From Welwitschia mirabilis (lineage: Eukaryota > Gnetophyta > Gnetopsida > Welwitschiales): a DNA stretch of 64,000 nucleotides. The stretch is taken from assembly GCA_051453625.1 (NCBI GenBank), contig JBOZIK010000001.1, positions 245,224,377 to 245,288,376 on the forward strand, read 5' to 3'. Below, piece by piece: positions 34,850 through 46,967 of the stretch. Both the position numbers and the translations under genes were made by a program. Below the pieces are notes generated by a model. It worked only from the letters and a program-made list of their open reading frames with translations, searched no databases and had not been told where the DNA came from. Each line of letters starts with the position of its first letter. Position 1 is the stretch's first letter.

Positions 34850-37050
34850 TGGAAGTAGAAGCTACATAAAAATATCTTAATAATCACTGAAAAGCATTAA
34901 TGTTAATATTTATCTATTTTACTTCTAAGAATGTATCATCAACATACTAGTTTAGAAGTAGAGATTTTTTACTACTTGATAAATGAATTCCTCATAAGTA
35001 ACCCAAATAAATCAAAACTATGATATACAAGTAAGGATAATAATGGTAACTCTATTAAATAGAGAATTGCAAAAGGTCTATTTAGATCTATGCCATTCAG
35101 TGAAAGCACAATAGATGCATTAGCAAAAAGTACCTTAGTACGCCAAACACATTAATTTCCTAACTATAAGTGATTTAAAAGCTTAAAAATACATGTTTAG
35201 CTTATTCTATCATAAGCTTTAATAAAGTTCAATTAAAGAAGTAAAGTTTTATTACTATAATTAGAATTCCATTTAAAACTATCAATGGTAATTAAAAAGT
35301 TTTTAAGAATATATCTTATACTATACAATCATATCTATTCTTCTAGCATTAAATAATCAAGAGAAGGATTAACTTTTGTAATAATTGTTTTACTCATAAT
35401 ATTGTAAAAAATATAGAATAATGTGATAGATTATTCATCATTTGGAGATGAAGGATCATCCTACATAGGAATCCATTTAATAATTTCTTTGTTCAACTAA
35501 TCTCCTATGGAACTGGGTTGAATTCCTTCTTTATAGACTTTGCAAAGATGTACATCTAAAGATTCCTAGTCCTACATATAAAAATTAATTAAAAAATCAT
35601 TAATTCATAGAATAATATCAAATGGCATGTTTTATAAAGCCTACCATGAATATTTAATTAAAAATAGAGAAATCTCTTTAAATATATAAATATTCATAAA
35701 AAGACCTGTCAATAAAATCCTATCTAAATGAATTAAAAAGATGGAATTTGTAATAAAAAAAATCTTATATATTTTTGTAGAAAAATTATAAATCTCCTCA
35801 GGATGAATAAATAATTGATCATTGACTTAAATTTCCTTAATATTAGTATGGATAGGTCTTGCCTTAAATAGATTTTTCTTTTCTTTGAAGAAAGAATATT
35901 TATCTTAAAACCATCTTAGCTTATCTTTCAAGTGAGCACCCATGGCATGATAATCTGAAGTTCTTTTAACTATAATTTACTTTGTCATAGAATGTAAATA
36001 TCTTCATTTATTAAATTCCATAAATAGTCTTATCTTTAAGGCCTTAAAAATTTATTTTTAAACATGTTATTGCTTAATCTTAAAATGTTTGGAAATAGCT
36101 ATAGCTAATTGTTATAGTTAAAAAAAGGTTATCTTCAAATTAAGAAGTATATCCTGAAGAGATAATGTTTTTGAAAAACGTTTCAAATTTTAATGTAAAG
36201 ATGCTTGACATTTTAAGGTTTTAACAAAACTATGTTAAGAACAAAAGTATTGTGCATAGCTTTATGACTTTTACCATGAGAAAATTAATTAAAATAGGAA
36301 AATGATTAGATTACTAGGTAGAAGAAAGGACCTGGTAGGATCATAATCACTAACTTTATAATATAAAGGAGCCATAGTAAAAATATAATACCAATTTAGC
36401 CTAGTAAAAGTTATCCTAAAGTCATAATGATGAGTAGACTAATTAAATTAGGAGGAAGCTTCATACCAATGATGACTAATAGCATCATGCAACTAAAATT
36501 TTAAATTTAATCTAAGGATATAGATCATAAGAATGTAGAGATAAACTAAAGATAGGATTTCTATCATTTGCATATTCCACTATATTAAAATCTCCAACAA
36601 CAATCCACCTAATAGAAGGAATTTTAACCATGAAAATTTCCTATTATGTAGACCTGTCACAAGGCTTATTTGGAGCATGAATAGCTAAGACATTAAAATG
36701 GGAAATTTGAAACTTAATGCTACACCAAATAAAGTTTTAATTAATTCAAACATTAGAAACATTTAAACAACATCAGTGATAAACAAAAGAGTAACACCAT
36801 CATAACCCTTCTTATGCTTAGAAATCATTATTTAAGCTAAGATTTTTTAATTATTTAAGATAATAGATAATGTTATACTAAAACATTTAAATTTTTAAAG
36901 AGATTAAAAAAGACATGGGATAAATGAAGTGTCTAATTATGTAAGCCCACTTTACATGTATGACAGCTCTAACATTCCATTATATTTACTTTAGGATACC
37001 ATTGTAATGGAAGGATTATTAATTTCCATTACATTTTATATAATTTGTAG
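34850..37050 (-). pseudogene. LINE (L1-like) endonuclease-reverse transcriptase relic
   Basis: On the minus strand an APE-type endonuclease comes first. A MVSWN-like start word near 37,030 is followed at about 36,700-36,560 by VLAIHAPNKPCDRS and RWIVVGDFNIVE, the conserved GDFN motif. The reverse transcriptase core follows at about 35,330-34,980, with LNFIKAYDRISK (family LDFxKAYDRV), LFANASIVLSLNGIDLNRPF and a degraded RQGCPL region. The motif A aspartate is asparagine (AAC), and stops and frameshifts are frequent. The order endonuclease then polymerase is that of ORF2 of plant L1-type LINEs. The 5' ORF1 and the 3' end could not be delimited. The tail may extend into the segment below 34.3 kb. 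Confidence 0.65.
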
Positions 37051-38192
37051 GCTAGATAAGGTATTAAAACTATTTGTGAACTCTAGATCTTAAAAAAGAT
37101 ACTTGAATAAACTTAAGAATGAGACAAATAGGGATCAATTCTAATTCATCCATTACAAATAACTTAATAAAATGTATTTGGGCCCTTTTAAGGTTGAACT
37201 ACTAATGTTGATGTATTATTTTATTCTTATAAATTCAAACTGCGTCTAGTTTTAAGAGTTTCACTATAAGGCTTCTTGGTTCTTCTTCTTTTGATTACTT
37301 AGGATTTTCAAAAATATTATGTGTTTGTTTTTAAGGAAGATTTATTATTCTTTGTAGTTATACTAGTACTTATATTAGTCATAGTAAGATGGATTTTAAC
37401 CTTCATGTTAGAAGTGCGAGTAGAATTTGATTAATAATTTTGATTATTAATTTACATAATCAATGCTTAAATCTAGGCCTCATGTTCCTCCTTAAATTTT
37501 AGTTTGAAACATTAAAGTCTGATGTGATATTATTTTTTTATAGTAATGAAAACTACTAAGATAAGGCATGAAATGGAACCTATGATTTCTGAATTACTAT
37601 AAATGAGTTTAACCTCAAAGACAATAGATTATCTTATATCTATATTACTACAAGATCGTTATGTAAAATTATCTTAATAGTCAATCATTTTTTTCGAACA
37701 TATAATGTTTTCACATGTTTATGCGATCATGTCCAAATGATAGTTCATATAGAGAGGAAACTAAGAAAATTATACTCATATTAGAAATATTACATGCATA
37801 GCCTTTTTAAGATTAAATTCAACTATCTAGTTGTTAAAAGTAAAAATAACTATCTATAATAGGGTCTAAAATATTTGGTATTTTTGCCAAGGGATCTCAA
37901 ATATAATTCAAAGAAATCCATTCCTTACAGCCTATACTCATTAAACTTGAACATCTTTATCTTCCCAGGTTTTTATAAGTTAGTTCAAATATTTTGTAAG
38001 AGGAAAGTCATGTCTAGTAAAAACACCAATAGTAATAGTAATTTGGAATCATGCACTATATATTCTAGAAGTTGTTCCATAAAGAAGACTCATAGTTTTC
38101 TTTGAGAATCATTTTCAAAATGAACTAATTTATTTTCTTATTCTAAATTTTCATTACTTTAGTTTTCCATATTTTAATCTTCCATTTTTTTC
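37051..38192. other. Spacer or unrecognised 5' part of the LINE
   Basis: A plus-strand open frame at 37,875-38,105 has no recognisable domain. The position upstream of the minus-strand endonuclease relic would suit LINE ORF1, but no motif confirms that. Confidence 0.35.
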
Positions 38193-38341
38193 TTCTAGTC
38201 TAAAGACATCATCAAAGGGATATGAAAGAGTTTTTTTCTAGCTTAAACCTTATCTTTCCATTTTTCTTCTCTTCTAAAGACATCCTTAAAGGGACATGAA
38301 AGAATTTTTTTCCCAACTTGAACTTATATTTCATTTTTTTA
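38193..38341. repeat. Tandem duplication, 74-base unit
   Basis: CTAAAGACATC(A/C)T(C/T)AAAGGGA and ATGAAAGA(G/A)TTTTTTTC recur with an offset of 74 bases. The two copies are about 80-85% alike. Confidence 0.75.
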
Positions 38342-38953
38342 ATCTTTTCAATGATCAATATCATCCTTTAATTTCACTAATTATCACTCCCTCTCCTTAG
38401 TTAATTATTCGTGATATCATTACTAAATAAATAGTTATAGTCATTATCTGTGATTTATCATTAGTTATAACTAAATATAATATTATTTAAACATTTCCTC
38501 CATTATTTACACAAATTCATGACTAAAGAAAATAAATATATTTTAATATTTAATTATGTTTATTTTTCCTCCTCTAAGTATGGATAAGCAAAAAAGGCTT
38601 TAATGTATGGTAATCATTATTACATCTCAACCATGAATAAAGAAAATAACTTAGTCACACTCTTTAGTCATGGTTTGTAGTAAATTATGGATAAAAACAA
38701 TATCCTTTAATAACTTTTAGCCATTGTTGTATTGGAAAGATGATTAAAGGCCATGACCTTGTAAATAATCTATAACTATGTTTTGAACTCAATTATTAAT
38801 GTAGTTTATTATAAAAATTCTATATGTGTATTTGACTATGATTATTTTTTTAGACATAGTTGTAATAATCATGATTAAATGTAACTTTTCTTAAGATAGT
38901 AATCTAATATAATATAATCACTATAAACTATAGTTATGCTTTTCTATAATAGT

Positions 38954-39913
38954 TCAAAAAAACATCTCCTTATAATATAGTTTGCTTTAAAATCATATAG
39001 TTATTACATATCAAATTAGCTAATGCTTATTTTATTGTGAAAAATGTAGTTTTATTTATAAGAGTTTTCATTTTTCATAAATATCTTAAAATTAAACAAG
39101 ATTATAGAGATAACATAAAAGAAAGATTATTATAAACTATTTTTTAAACATATGAATCAATTTATGTTAAAGGAAATTCATTATTTTAGCTAGTTAGAGA
39201 AATTTTTAAAATTTCATATAAATGCAACTATAAATTTGAAACATTACTCTAACTAATTAAAATTATATTAGAATTCCATTAATTATTAGTATTATTATTT
39301 TTTTAAGCTTATGAATTATAATTACATCATCCCTTCTTACATTGATGTATAAACTAGTGAATATACTATCTTAAGACATAATTATATATGTTATCATGTT
39401 GATCGATTTCTTTCAAGAAATTCTTATTTGACATTCTTAAATAAGTTGTATAAGAGAAAATATAATAATGATATATTAAATCCTTCATATGGGTGAATTT
39501 ATAGTGATTACAATATACTAGTTGAATATTTATGTTTCATTACCTATTCTTTGATGAAAATTTTGATTTTTCATTTATGGATTTTCCCTTCTTATGGTTC
39601 ATCATTAATAATTATTAAATATAACTCTACTATTAACTTAATAATTTATAATGTATAAGTAGCAAAAATATCATTTCAAACTTTACTCATGTTAAGTAAC
39701 ATATCAATCTTATTTTCACCATTATCCTAAGATGACAAATGCTTTAAGAATCTTTCTCAAGGTATAACTTGAAATTAATATAAATAAAACAACAACCTTA
39801 ATAGCTAAAAAACATACACTTCATAATAACTTATACCATAACAAAGGAAGATCTATGCTAAATATAAATATTATGGTAATGGATGTTAAACTAAAAATAA
39901 TTTATAAAGATTT
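38954..39913. other. AT-rich spacer left of the copia element
   Basis: No feature is seen except the five bases GATTT at 39,909-39,913, the left copy of the copia target site. Confidence 0.5.
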
Positions 39914-41124
39914 TGAAGTACAGATCAACCCTAGAGGGGGATGAATACATCATTATAAAATAATCATGTAATTTAAAGACCTATAAATAAAAAGTAAATA
40001 AACCACTAAAAGATCACAGAATGTATTAATGGTTGATAGTCACCATCCTTCAACTCTTAGACACCACATCTTTAGCTAGCATAGATTAATTTGAATGATT
40101 GATTTTTAGGCTCATCAAAATCTTGTACAATCATCAATGGATTTAAGGGATAATCCACAACCACAGAAGAATGGATTTATCCAAAGTGCACAAATGCACA
40201 TTTTTAATCCATAATTACAAGTGTAAAGCATGCTCTGATAAGCTGGATAAGAAGGACAGAAGAGTCTAGAAGAAATCTAATCTCATAATGATCCAAGCAC
40301 AGTGCATACAGTTTGTGTAATAGTGTTTGATGTGTTGTATTTTTTTCCAAAATTAGTAACCTTCACTATTAAGTAGAAGGTCTTTAAATAGAGGGGCTAA
40401 AAATAGCCATTCAAAGGGAATAGTTAGAACATGGTTTTACCCATTTCTTGTAAATCATGGAAGTGCAACATTTATACTTAAAACACGTTGGATTCACCTC
40501 ACAAGAATCTTGGTCACCCTAGTATTCAGTCACCCTTATAATATTGTTAAGTCATCCTTACTTAGTTTAGATTTGATAATCTAATAATTTGGCCATTCTT
40601 ATAGATATGTTAGGTCATCCATTCCTGATTTAGTTTTGATAGTGTTACTTTTGAACATTTAGCCATAGTTACATAGATAGGAGGTCATCCTTACATGAGA
40701 TTGTCCGAATCTGAATGGGTATGTCACCCTCTTTNNNNNNNNNNNNNNNNNNNNNNNNNNNNNNNNNNNNNNNNNNNNNTATCTGCCATCACTATTAGTT
40801 GACTTAAAAATTTTCAAATTTTGTTTGATCACCCTTATAGTGATTATCAGTTATCCACTACTTTTTCAATCTGCACTAGGTTTAACAGTAGGTCATCCCA
40901 CCTGAGATACATGGTCACCCATGCTGAAACTATTCTCTATCTAACTAGTAATTTGATTGTCTCACCTAAAAATCATTATCACTCAGTTCTGAAGTAGTTT
41001 AATCTTATTGAAAGTCTTATCACCTGGATAGATTGAGCAGTCACCCAGTGTTAGAAAATCTCTGCAAAATAACTATCTTCATAAAAACTTGTTAATTAAT
41101 CAATGACAATAGGTTCCTTTAGCA
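39914..41124 (-). repeat. 3' LTR of the copia element
   Basis: On the plus strand it starts TGAAGTACAGATCAACCC and ends TTCCTTTAGCA. It is 1,211 bases including a 45-N gap (40,735-40,779). It contains about ten GTCACCC/GTCATCC words. The flanking GATTT on the left is the target site copy. Confidence 0.88.
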
Positions 41125-41135
41125 AAATCCCCCTT
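41125..41135 (-). other. Polypurine tract of the copia element
   Basis: On the minus strand AAGGGGGATTT lies directly before the 3' LTR start (TGCTAAAGG), where plus-strand DNA synthesis of a retrotransposon is primed. Confidence 0.75.
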
Positions 41136-41137
41136 GT

Positions 41138-41762
41138 TATTGATTAAAGAAAAATAATATTTCAAAGTATGTACTTCCATTTAGTTAAATAACTTGGAAA
41201 CCAAGTTATATTAATATGAGTTTTACTAGAGAAATAGAGGTAGAAATAACTTAATTAAAAAGAGATTNNNNNNNNNNNNNNNNNNNNNNNNNNNNNNNNN
41301 NNNNNNNNNNNNNNNNNNNNNNNNNNNNNNNNNNNNNNNNNNNNNNNNNNNNNNNNNNNNNNNNNNNNNNNNNNNNNNNNNNNNNNNNNNNNNNNNNNNN
41401 NNNNNNNNNNNNNNNNNNNNNNNNNNNNNNNNNNNNNNNNNNNNNNNNNNNNNNNNNNNNNNNNNNNNNNNNNNNNNNNNNNNNNNNNNNNNNNNNNNNN
41501 NNNNNNNNNNNNNNNNNNNNNNNNNNNNNNNNNNNNNNNNNNNNNNNNNNNNNNNNNNNNNNNNNNNNNNNNNNNNNNNNNNNNNNNNNNNNNNNNNNNN
41601 NNNNNNNNNNNNNNNNNNNNNNNNNNNNTTCATTGATTAAATAAAAATAATATTTCAAAGTGCGTGCTCCCCTTTAGTCAAATAACTTAGCAACCAAGTT
41701 ATGTTAATATGAGTTTTACTAGAGAAATAGAGGTAGAAATAACTTAATCAAAAATGGATTTT
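41138..41762. repeat. 130-base segment repeated around a 361-N gap
   Basis: Sequence 41,138-41,267 recurs at 41,630-41,760 with about 90% identity around N 41,268-41,628. It lies just inside the 3' LTR of the copia element. Confidence 0.85.
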
Positions 41763-41899
41763 CATTGGTATAAAAATATGTTTTGTGTTAATTAAAAAAT
41801 TGTAATTTGTAATACAACTAAAAGATTACATTGTGGACATTAGCTTTTACAAAATTACATTTGATAAAAATACAATTTGTTCTCTCCCTTTTTAATGAA

Positions 41900-43860
41900 A
41901 TCAAGAATAGGGAGTACAATATAAGAAAGAGAAAATGAAAAAATCACCTAGAATCAGATGATTCTTTAGAAGTTTAGATAACCTCACTATAAGAAGTATC
42001 AGCTATAAGAGTGTTACTTGCGATGAGTATAGCCTTCATATGCTAAGCGTAAGAATTAAGGTAGCACAAAAGATGGAGAATCTCTAGAGTATAAGAGGCC
42101 TTTACCTTAGGCATGGAAGAAGCAATAGGTTCCTTAAAAATGTACATCCTTGAAAATGTGGTTTAGTTAATGGGCTCCATGGGCTTCTAAACCTTCTACC
42201 GAAAAAAATGGGAAATGTTAAAGTATCGATAAAGTCAAGTAATAAGAATAGGATACCATAGGGGGATGCATCCTGTGAGGCTAAAGCTCGTTTATCATGT
42301 ATTTAAGCATGATACAAAAAGNNNNNNNNNNNNNNNNNNNNNNNNNNNNNNNNNNNNNNNNNNNNNNNNNNNNNNNNNNNNNNNNNNNNNNNNNNNNNNN
42401 NNNNNNNNNNNNNNNNNNNNNAAAAGCATTGATGCCATGTCTCTAATCCAACAAGTAGAGAAGGAAGACTCAATAGTTAAAGAGTTCATCTCTATGCTCA
42501 GCAACAGGAAGGTAATTGTATAAAAGAATCAAGTGCAGAAGATGAAACTTGGAAAAACATTAAGAAGCTTTGAGGATCTTCTTCCAGGTGAGGAATGTGC
42601 CACAAACATGTCAAGTGGTAACTTCCTTATCTTCAATGGATTTAATCATGGGCCAATATTCTTCCATGTTTCCTTAAGATAACCTAGTGATAGAAGCTAT
42701 TAGATCTATAATGATGTGCATCTTATGGCCAAATACATCAGTAATGAAGGTGGATTGGGTAGAATCAAAATGNNNNNNNNNNNNNNNNNNNNNNNNNNNN
42801 NNNNNNNNNNNNNNNNNNNNNNNNNNNNNNNNNNNNNNNNNNNNNNNNNNNNNNNNNNNNNNNNNNNNNNNNNNNNNNNNNNNNNNNNNNNNNNNNNNNN
42901 NNNNNNNNNNNNNNNNNNNNNNNNNNNNNNNNNNNNNNNNNNNNNNNNNNNNNNNNNNNNNNNNNNNNNNNNNNNNNNNNNNNNNNNNNNNNNNNNNNNN
43001 NNNNNNNNNNNNNNNNNNNNNNNNNNNNNNNNNNNNNNNNNNNNNNNNNNNNNNNNNNNNNNNNNNNNNNNNNNNNNNNNNNNNNNNNNNNNNNNNNNNN
43101 NNNNNNNNNNNNNNNNNNNNNNNNNNNNNNNNNNNNNNNNNNNNNNNNNNNNNNNNNNNNNNNNNNNNNNNNNNNNNNNNNNNNNNNNNNNNNNNNNNNN
43201 NNNNNNNNNNNNNNNNNNNNNNNNNNNNNNNNNNNNNNNNNNNNNNNNNNNNNNNNNNNNNNNNNNNNNNNNNNNNNNNNNNNNNNNNNNNNNNNNNNNN
43301 NNNNNNNNNNNNNNNNNNNNNNNNNNNNNNNNNNNNNNNNNNNNNNNNNNNNNNNNNNNNNNNNNNNNNNNNNNNNNNNNNNNNNNNNNNNNNNNNNNNN
43401 NNNNNNNNNNNNNNNNNNNNNNNNNNNNNNNNNNNNNNNNNNNNNNNNNNNNNNNNNNNNNNNNNNNNNNNNNNNNNNNNNNNNNNNNNNNNNNNNNNNN
43501 NNNNNNNNNNNNNNNNNNNNNNNNNNNNNNNNNNNNNNNNNNNNNNNNNNNNNNNNNNNNNNNNNNNNNNNNNNNNNNNNNNNNNNNNNNNNNNNNNNNN
43601 NNNNNNNNNNNNNNNNNNNNNNNNNNNNNNNNNNNNNNNNNNNNNNNNNNNNNNNNNNNNNNNNNNNNNNNNNNNNNNNNNNNNNNNNNNNNNNNNNNNN
43701 TTGCTCATTCTTGAGAAAATGTAGCTTGAAGGTTTGATAGAAGACTCCTTTATTCTATTTCTAGAGCCCTATTCAAACTATTCCAAAGCCATTAAAAGGC
43801 AAAATTTGAAGAGAAACAAATGTAAGAGAGGTGAATAATGGGTCATAAGAGCTACAGAAA
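41900..43860 (-). pseudogene. Extra coding relic between copia pol and 3' LTR
   Basis: On the minus strand, words such as STQSTFITDVFGHKMHII, DLIASITRLS, NMEEYWPMIKSIEDKEVT, VCGTFLTWKKILK, LHLILLYNYLPVAEHRDELF and SSMPKVKASYTLEI appear in order with stops between. N-runs interrupt the region at 42,322-42,421 and 42,773-43,700. The pattern recalls the poorly characterised plant domain found in many transposon-associated proteins (an initial F..K...I....IA.ITGL word, a later HLR.....LPYFL word), but I cannot confirm this. It is in the same sense as pol. It could be an additional or envelope-like frame as in some Sireviruses, or an insertion. Confidence 0.4.
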
Positions 43861-43899
43861 ATGATAAACCTTGAATAGAACAAATGAGGGTTTGGAAAT

Positions 43900-44610
43900 T
43901 GTCGGTGGATTTAAAAATCCATAGTGGACCACATTAAATAGGAGTGAATAAATGACATAGTTAGTTGACTCGTGTAATGTTTTTAAAAATTTGAATAGTA
44001 AGGCAATTGTCAACTATAAGAGAAACATAGTTAACCCTGAGAAGGAAAATTTTTGAGAAGGTAAACTAAATAAAAGCTGATTAACTCAATTAAAGGAAGA
44101 GGTTAATCTGATTTAATAGAAAAATAGATCTACATGTGNNNNNNNNNNNNNNNNNNNNNNNNNNNNNNNNNNNNNNNNNNNNNNNNNNNNNNNNNNNNNN
44201 NNNNNNNNNNNNNNNNNNNNNNNNNNNNNNNNNNNNNNAGTTGACTCATGTAATTTTTTTAAAAATTTGAATAGTAAGGTAATGGTCAACTATAAGAGAA
44301 ACATAGTTAACCTAGAGATGAAAAAGTTTGAGAAGGGAAACTAAAGAAAAGTTGGTTGACTTGATGAAAGAAAGAGGTTGATTTGATTTAATAGAAAAAT
44401 AGATCTACATGTGATTAACCCAAATAAACATGGATAGTTAACTCAATGTAAAGGAAGTTTAATAGGAAAAATGATTCTCATGCGGTCAACTTGAATAAAA
44501 ATGAAGGTTAATATAGTGTGAAGAAAAGTTTAATAGAAAAAATCAAAAGACAGACAGTTACCTCAACTTACCAAGGAGGTCAACTAGGGTTTAATTTGAT
44601 ATAATATTGA
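43900..44610. repeat. GTTGACT / GTTAACC word array, repeated across a gap
   Basis: Words AGTTGACT, GTCAACTA, AGTTAACC, GTTAACTC and GGTTAATC recur every 20-40 bases. About 175 bases (43,963-44,138) recur at 44,239-44,413 on the other side of a 100-N gap (44,139-44,238). Beyond 44,413 the words go on with new sequence, so the array is not only an assembly effect. TTGAC is the W-box core for WRKY factors; a role is inference. Confidence 0.6.
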
Positions 44611-44749
44611 AAGATTTGAACCTACCAACTAAAATCTAATATTTAGCTAAGGCTAGGTTTTTTATGTGTTTCTTAGACATGATACCTAGAAAGTAACAAA
44701 GTATAGTAAAACAATTAGATAATAAAGGTAATATTAGTCAATTGATCTT

Positions 44750-45125
44750 GAGCACAGACATTCAAGTGTGATAATTTTCTTCTCTTCTAAGTCTTAGATA
44801 AAATGATATCTGAGATGGATGTGCTTGATGCAAGTGTGTTAAATTGGAGTATGAGTGATTTAAATGGCACTTGAGTTATTACATAGAATAGGAAGTTTAA
44901 AGATGTCTAGGCTATAGTATTTTAAAGTTTTTTTCATCCATAGTGTCTAAGTGCAATAAACCCCTATAGCTTTGTACTCAGCTTTTGCTTTGAATAGAGA
45001 TATGGAACATTGCTTCTTGCTATACCAAGATGTGACATAATTTCCAAAGAAATAACTTATATTACTTGTACTCTTTTAATTTTCTTTACATCCAGCCCAG
45101 TCTACATCACTATAACCTATTAAAA
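44750..45125 (-). pseudogene. Copia RNase H relic
   Basis: On the minus strand the words LAIAKRILHYVKGT, FGLSYSSNTS, GYSDVDWAGCKEN, KSTSN, TSWYSKKQ and KAKAEYKAIG follow the reverse transcriptase. They match the Ty1-copia RNase H core (GYSDADWAG...RKSTSG...SW.SKKQ...STAEAEY). The first aspartate (GYSD) and the Glu of AEAEY-like KAEY are visible. Stops interrupt the frame. Confidence 0.75.
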
Positions 45126-45625
45126 TTAGAGAAGTATTACTTGAATATGATAGCCCAAAATCAATAGTACCTTTAACATAGTGAAGTATCCTTTTTGCAA
45201 TAGCGAGATGAGATTATTTTGGTTTACTTTGATACTTATCACATAAACCAAACTAAATGTTATATCAGGATAACTAGCTATTAGATATAATAGACTTTCA
45301 ATAATACTATGATATAACTTTTGATCCATATCCTTACCTTCTTCATCAAGAGAAAGTTTAATATTCATGGCCATTGTAGAGTTTACACTCTTGGTATTTT
45401 TAAGTCTTAATTTTTTGATAAGATCTAAAGAGTATTTCTTTTGATTTATGAAGATACCATTCTTATGTTGTTGGATTTGTAGATCTAAAAACATATTAAC
45501 TAGTCCAATCATACTCATTTCAAACTTAGATCTCATTATATTTATAAAATCATTTGATAAACATTCATTAGTTAACCCAAAAATAATGTTATCCACATAT
45601 ACTTAAATTAAAATTAAATCATCAT
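45126..45625 (-). pseudogene. Copia reverse transcriptase relic, C-terminal half
   Basis: An unusually long surviving open frame of 156 codons reads through the palm and thumb. It starts at a YVDN word where the active enzyme has YVDD, then IIFGLTNE, EMSMIGLVNMFLDLQI, GIFINQKKYSLDLIKK and YHSIIESLLYLIASYPDI. All are hallmarks of Ty1-copia RVT_2. The second catalytic aspartate is asparagine (AAC), so the enzyme would be inactive even if translated. Confidence 0.85.
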
Positions 45626-46967
45626 TCACCAATTTTCTAAATAATGTTTTGTTAATAAAGCCTCTAGTAAAACCATGCTAAAGTAAAAAAAAGGAAAGTT
45701 TCTCATACCAAGCTCTAGGAGATTTTTTTAACTCATATAAAGCCTTGTTAAGTTTGTAAACATATGATAGTTTATAAGGATTAACAAAGCCTTGTGATTG
45801 TTTTACATACACTTCTTTCTTAATGTGACTCTTTAGAAAATAACTTTTTACATTCATCTAAAAAACTTTTATTTTTTTATAATAGGCAGAAGCTAGAAAT
45901 AATTTTATAGACTTAAGTACAATAACAAGAGAAAAAGTATCATCACAATCTACTCCTTTGAGAGTACCCTTGAGCTACAAGCCTAGCTTTGTTTTTAGTA
46001 ATTAGATTATTTTTATTTACTTTATTTCTAAAAATCTATTTTGTGCCTATGACATTTTTGTCAATTGGTTTAGGAATAAGAAAGCACACTTGATTTTGAG
46101 AGAATTGTTTAAGTTCTTCTTGCATAGCATTCATTCAACATGAATTAGTTTTAGCATCCTTAAAAGTTCTTAGTTCCACTCGAGATAATAGAGAAATATA
46201 AGCAATAAAATTATTAATAGAGTTTCTAATGATTATACCTTATTAAACATTTTCAATGATTGAATCCAAAGGATGATCCTTAAGTTATTTGATTTTTGGA
46301 GCTACTTATCTCTTGAATCATCTTTATTATGATAAAATAAAGAAGGAACGAGGTCATTGTCAAGTTCAGAGGACTTTGTTGTACTAGGTACATCATCCAT
46401 TTTTACATTTATAGATTCTTTCATTTAAAGAGTNNNNNNNNNNNNNNNNNNNNNNNNNNNNNNNNNNNNNNNNNNNNNNNNNNNNNNNNNNNNNNNNNNN
46501 NNNNNNNNNNNNNNNNNNNNNNNNNNNNNNNNNATGTGACTCTTCAGAAAAGAACTTTTTACATCCATCTAAAAAACTTTAATTTTTTTGTAATAGGTAG
46601 AAGCTAGAAACAATTTTATAGACTTAAGTCTAGTAACAAGAGCAAAAGTATCATTACAATCTACTCCTTTGAGAGTACCCTTGAGATACAAGCCTAGCTT
46701 TTTTTTTTTAGTAATCACATTATTTTCATTTACTTTATTTCTAAAAATATATTTTGTACCTATGAAATTTTTGCCAATTGGTTTAGGAATAAGAAAGCAC
46801 ACTTGATTTTGAAAGAGTTGTTCAAGTTCTTCTTGCATATTAGTCATTCAACATGAATCAGATTTAGCATCCTCAAAAGTTTTTAGTTCCATTTGAGATA
46901 ATAAAGAAATATAAGCACTAAAATTATTAATAGAGTTTATAATGATTATACCTCGTTGAACATTTTC
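45626..46967 (-). pseudogene. Copia reverse transcriptase N-terminal half, repeated across a gap
   Basis: Words MQEELEQLFQNQVCFLIPKP, NFIGTKYIFRNKVNE, DCNDTFALVTRLKSIKLFLA, then VDCND and ALYELKKSPRAWYEKL match the start of RVT_2 (MQEELNQFERNQVW...IGTKWIFRNK...YDETFAPVARLEAIR). The part at 45,823-46,260 recurs at 46,534-46,967 around the 100-N gap 46,434-46,533. The clearest surviving frame is 46,569-46,847. Confidence 0.82.

Larger units (their letters stand above)
31308..38953. mobile_element. Possible CACTA-type DNA transposon with nested LINE
   Basis: Near 31,308 the plus strand reads CACTATAATTATC. Near 38,953 the minus strand reads AACTATTATAGAAAAGC. Inside each end are arrays of ACTAAAGA / CTTTAGTCATGG / TTAGCCAT words (31,350-31,650 and 38,400-38,900) in mixed orientation, resembling subterminal repeats of plant CACTA elements. 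I found no transposase and no matching 3-base target duplication. The ends differ at the first base. This is a hypothesis only. Confidence 0.25.

Noticed and set aside
42674-43724. Open frames of 330-345 codons
   Set aside because: Almost entirely N; length is an effect of the 928-N gap.
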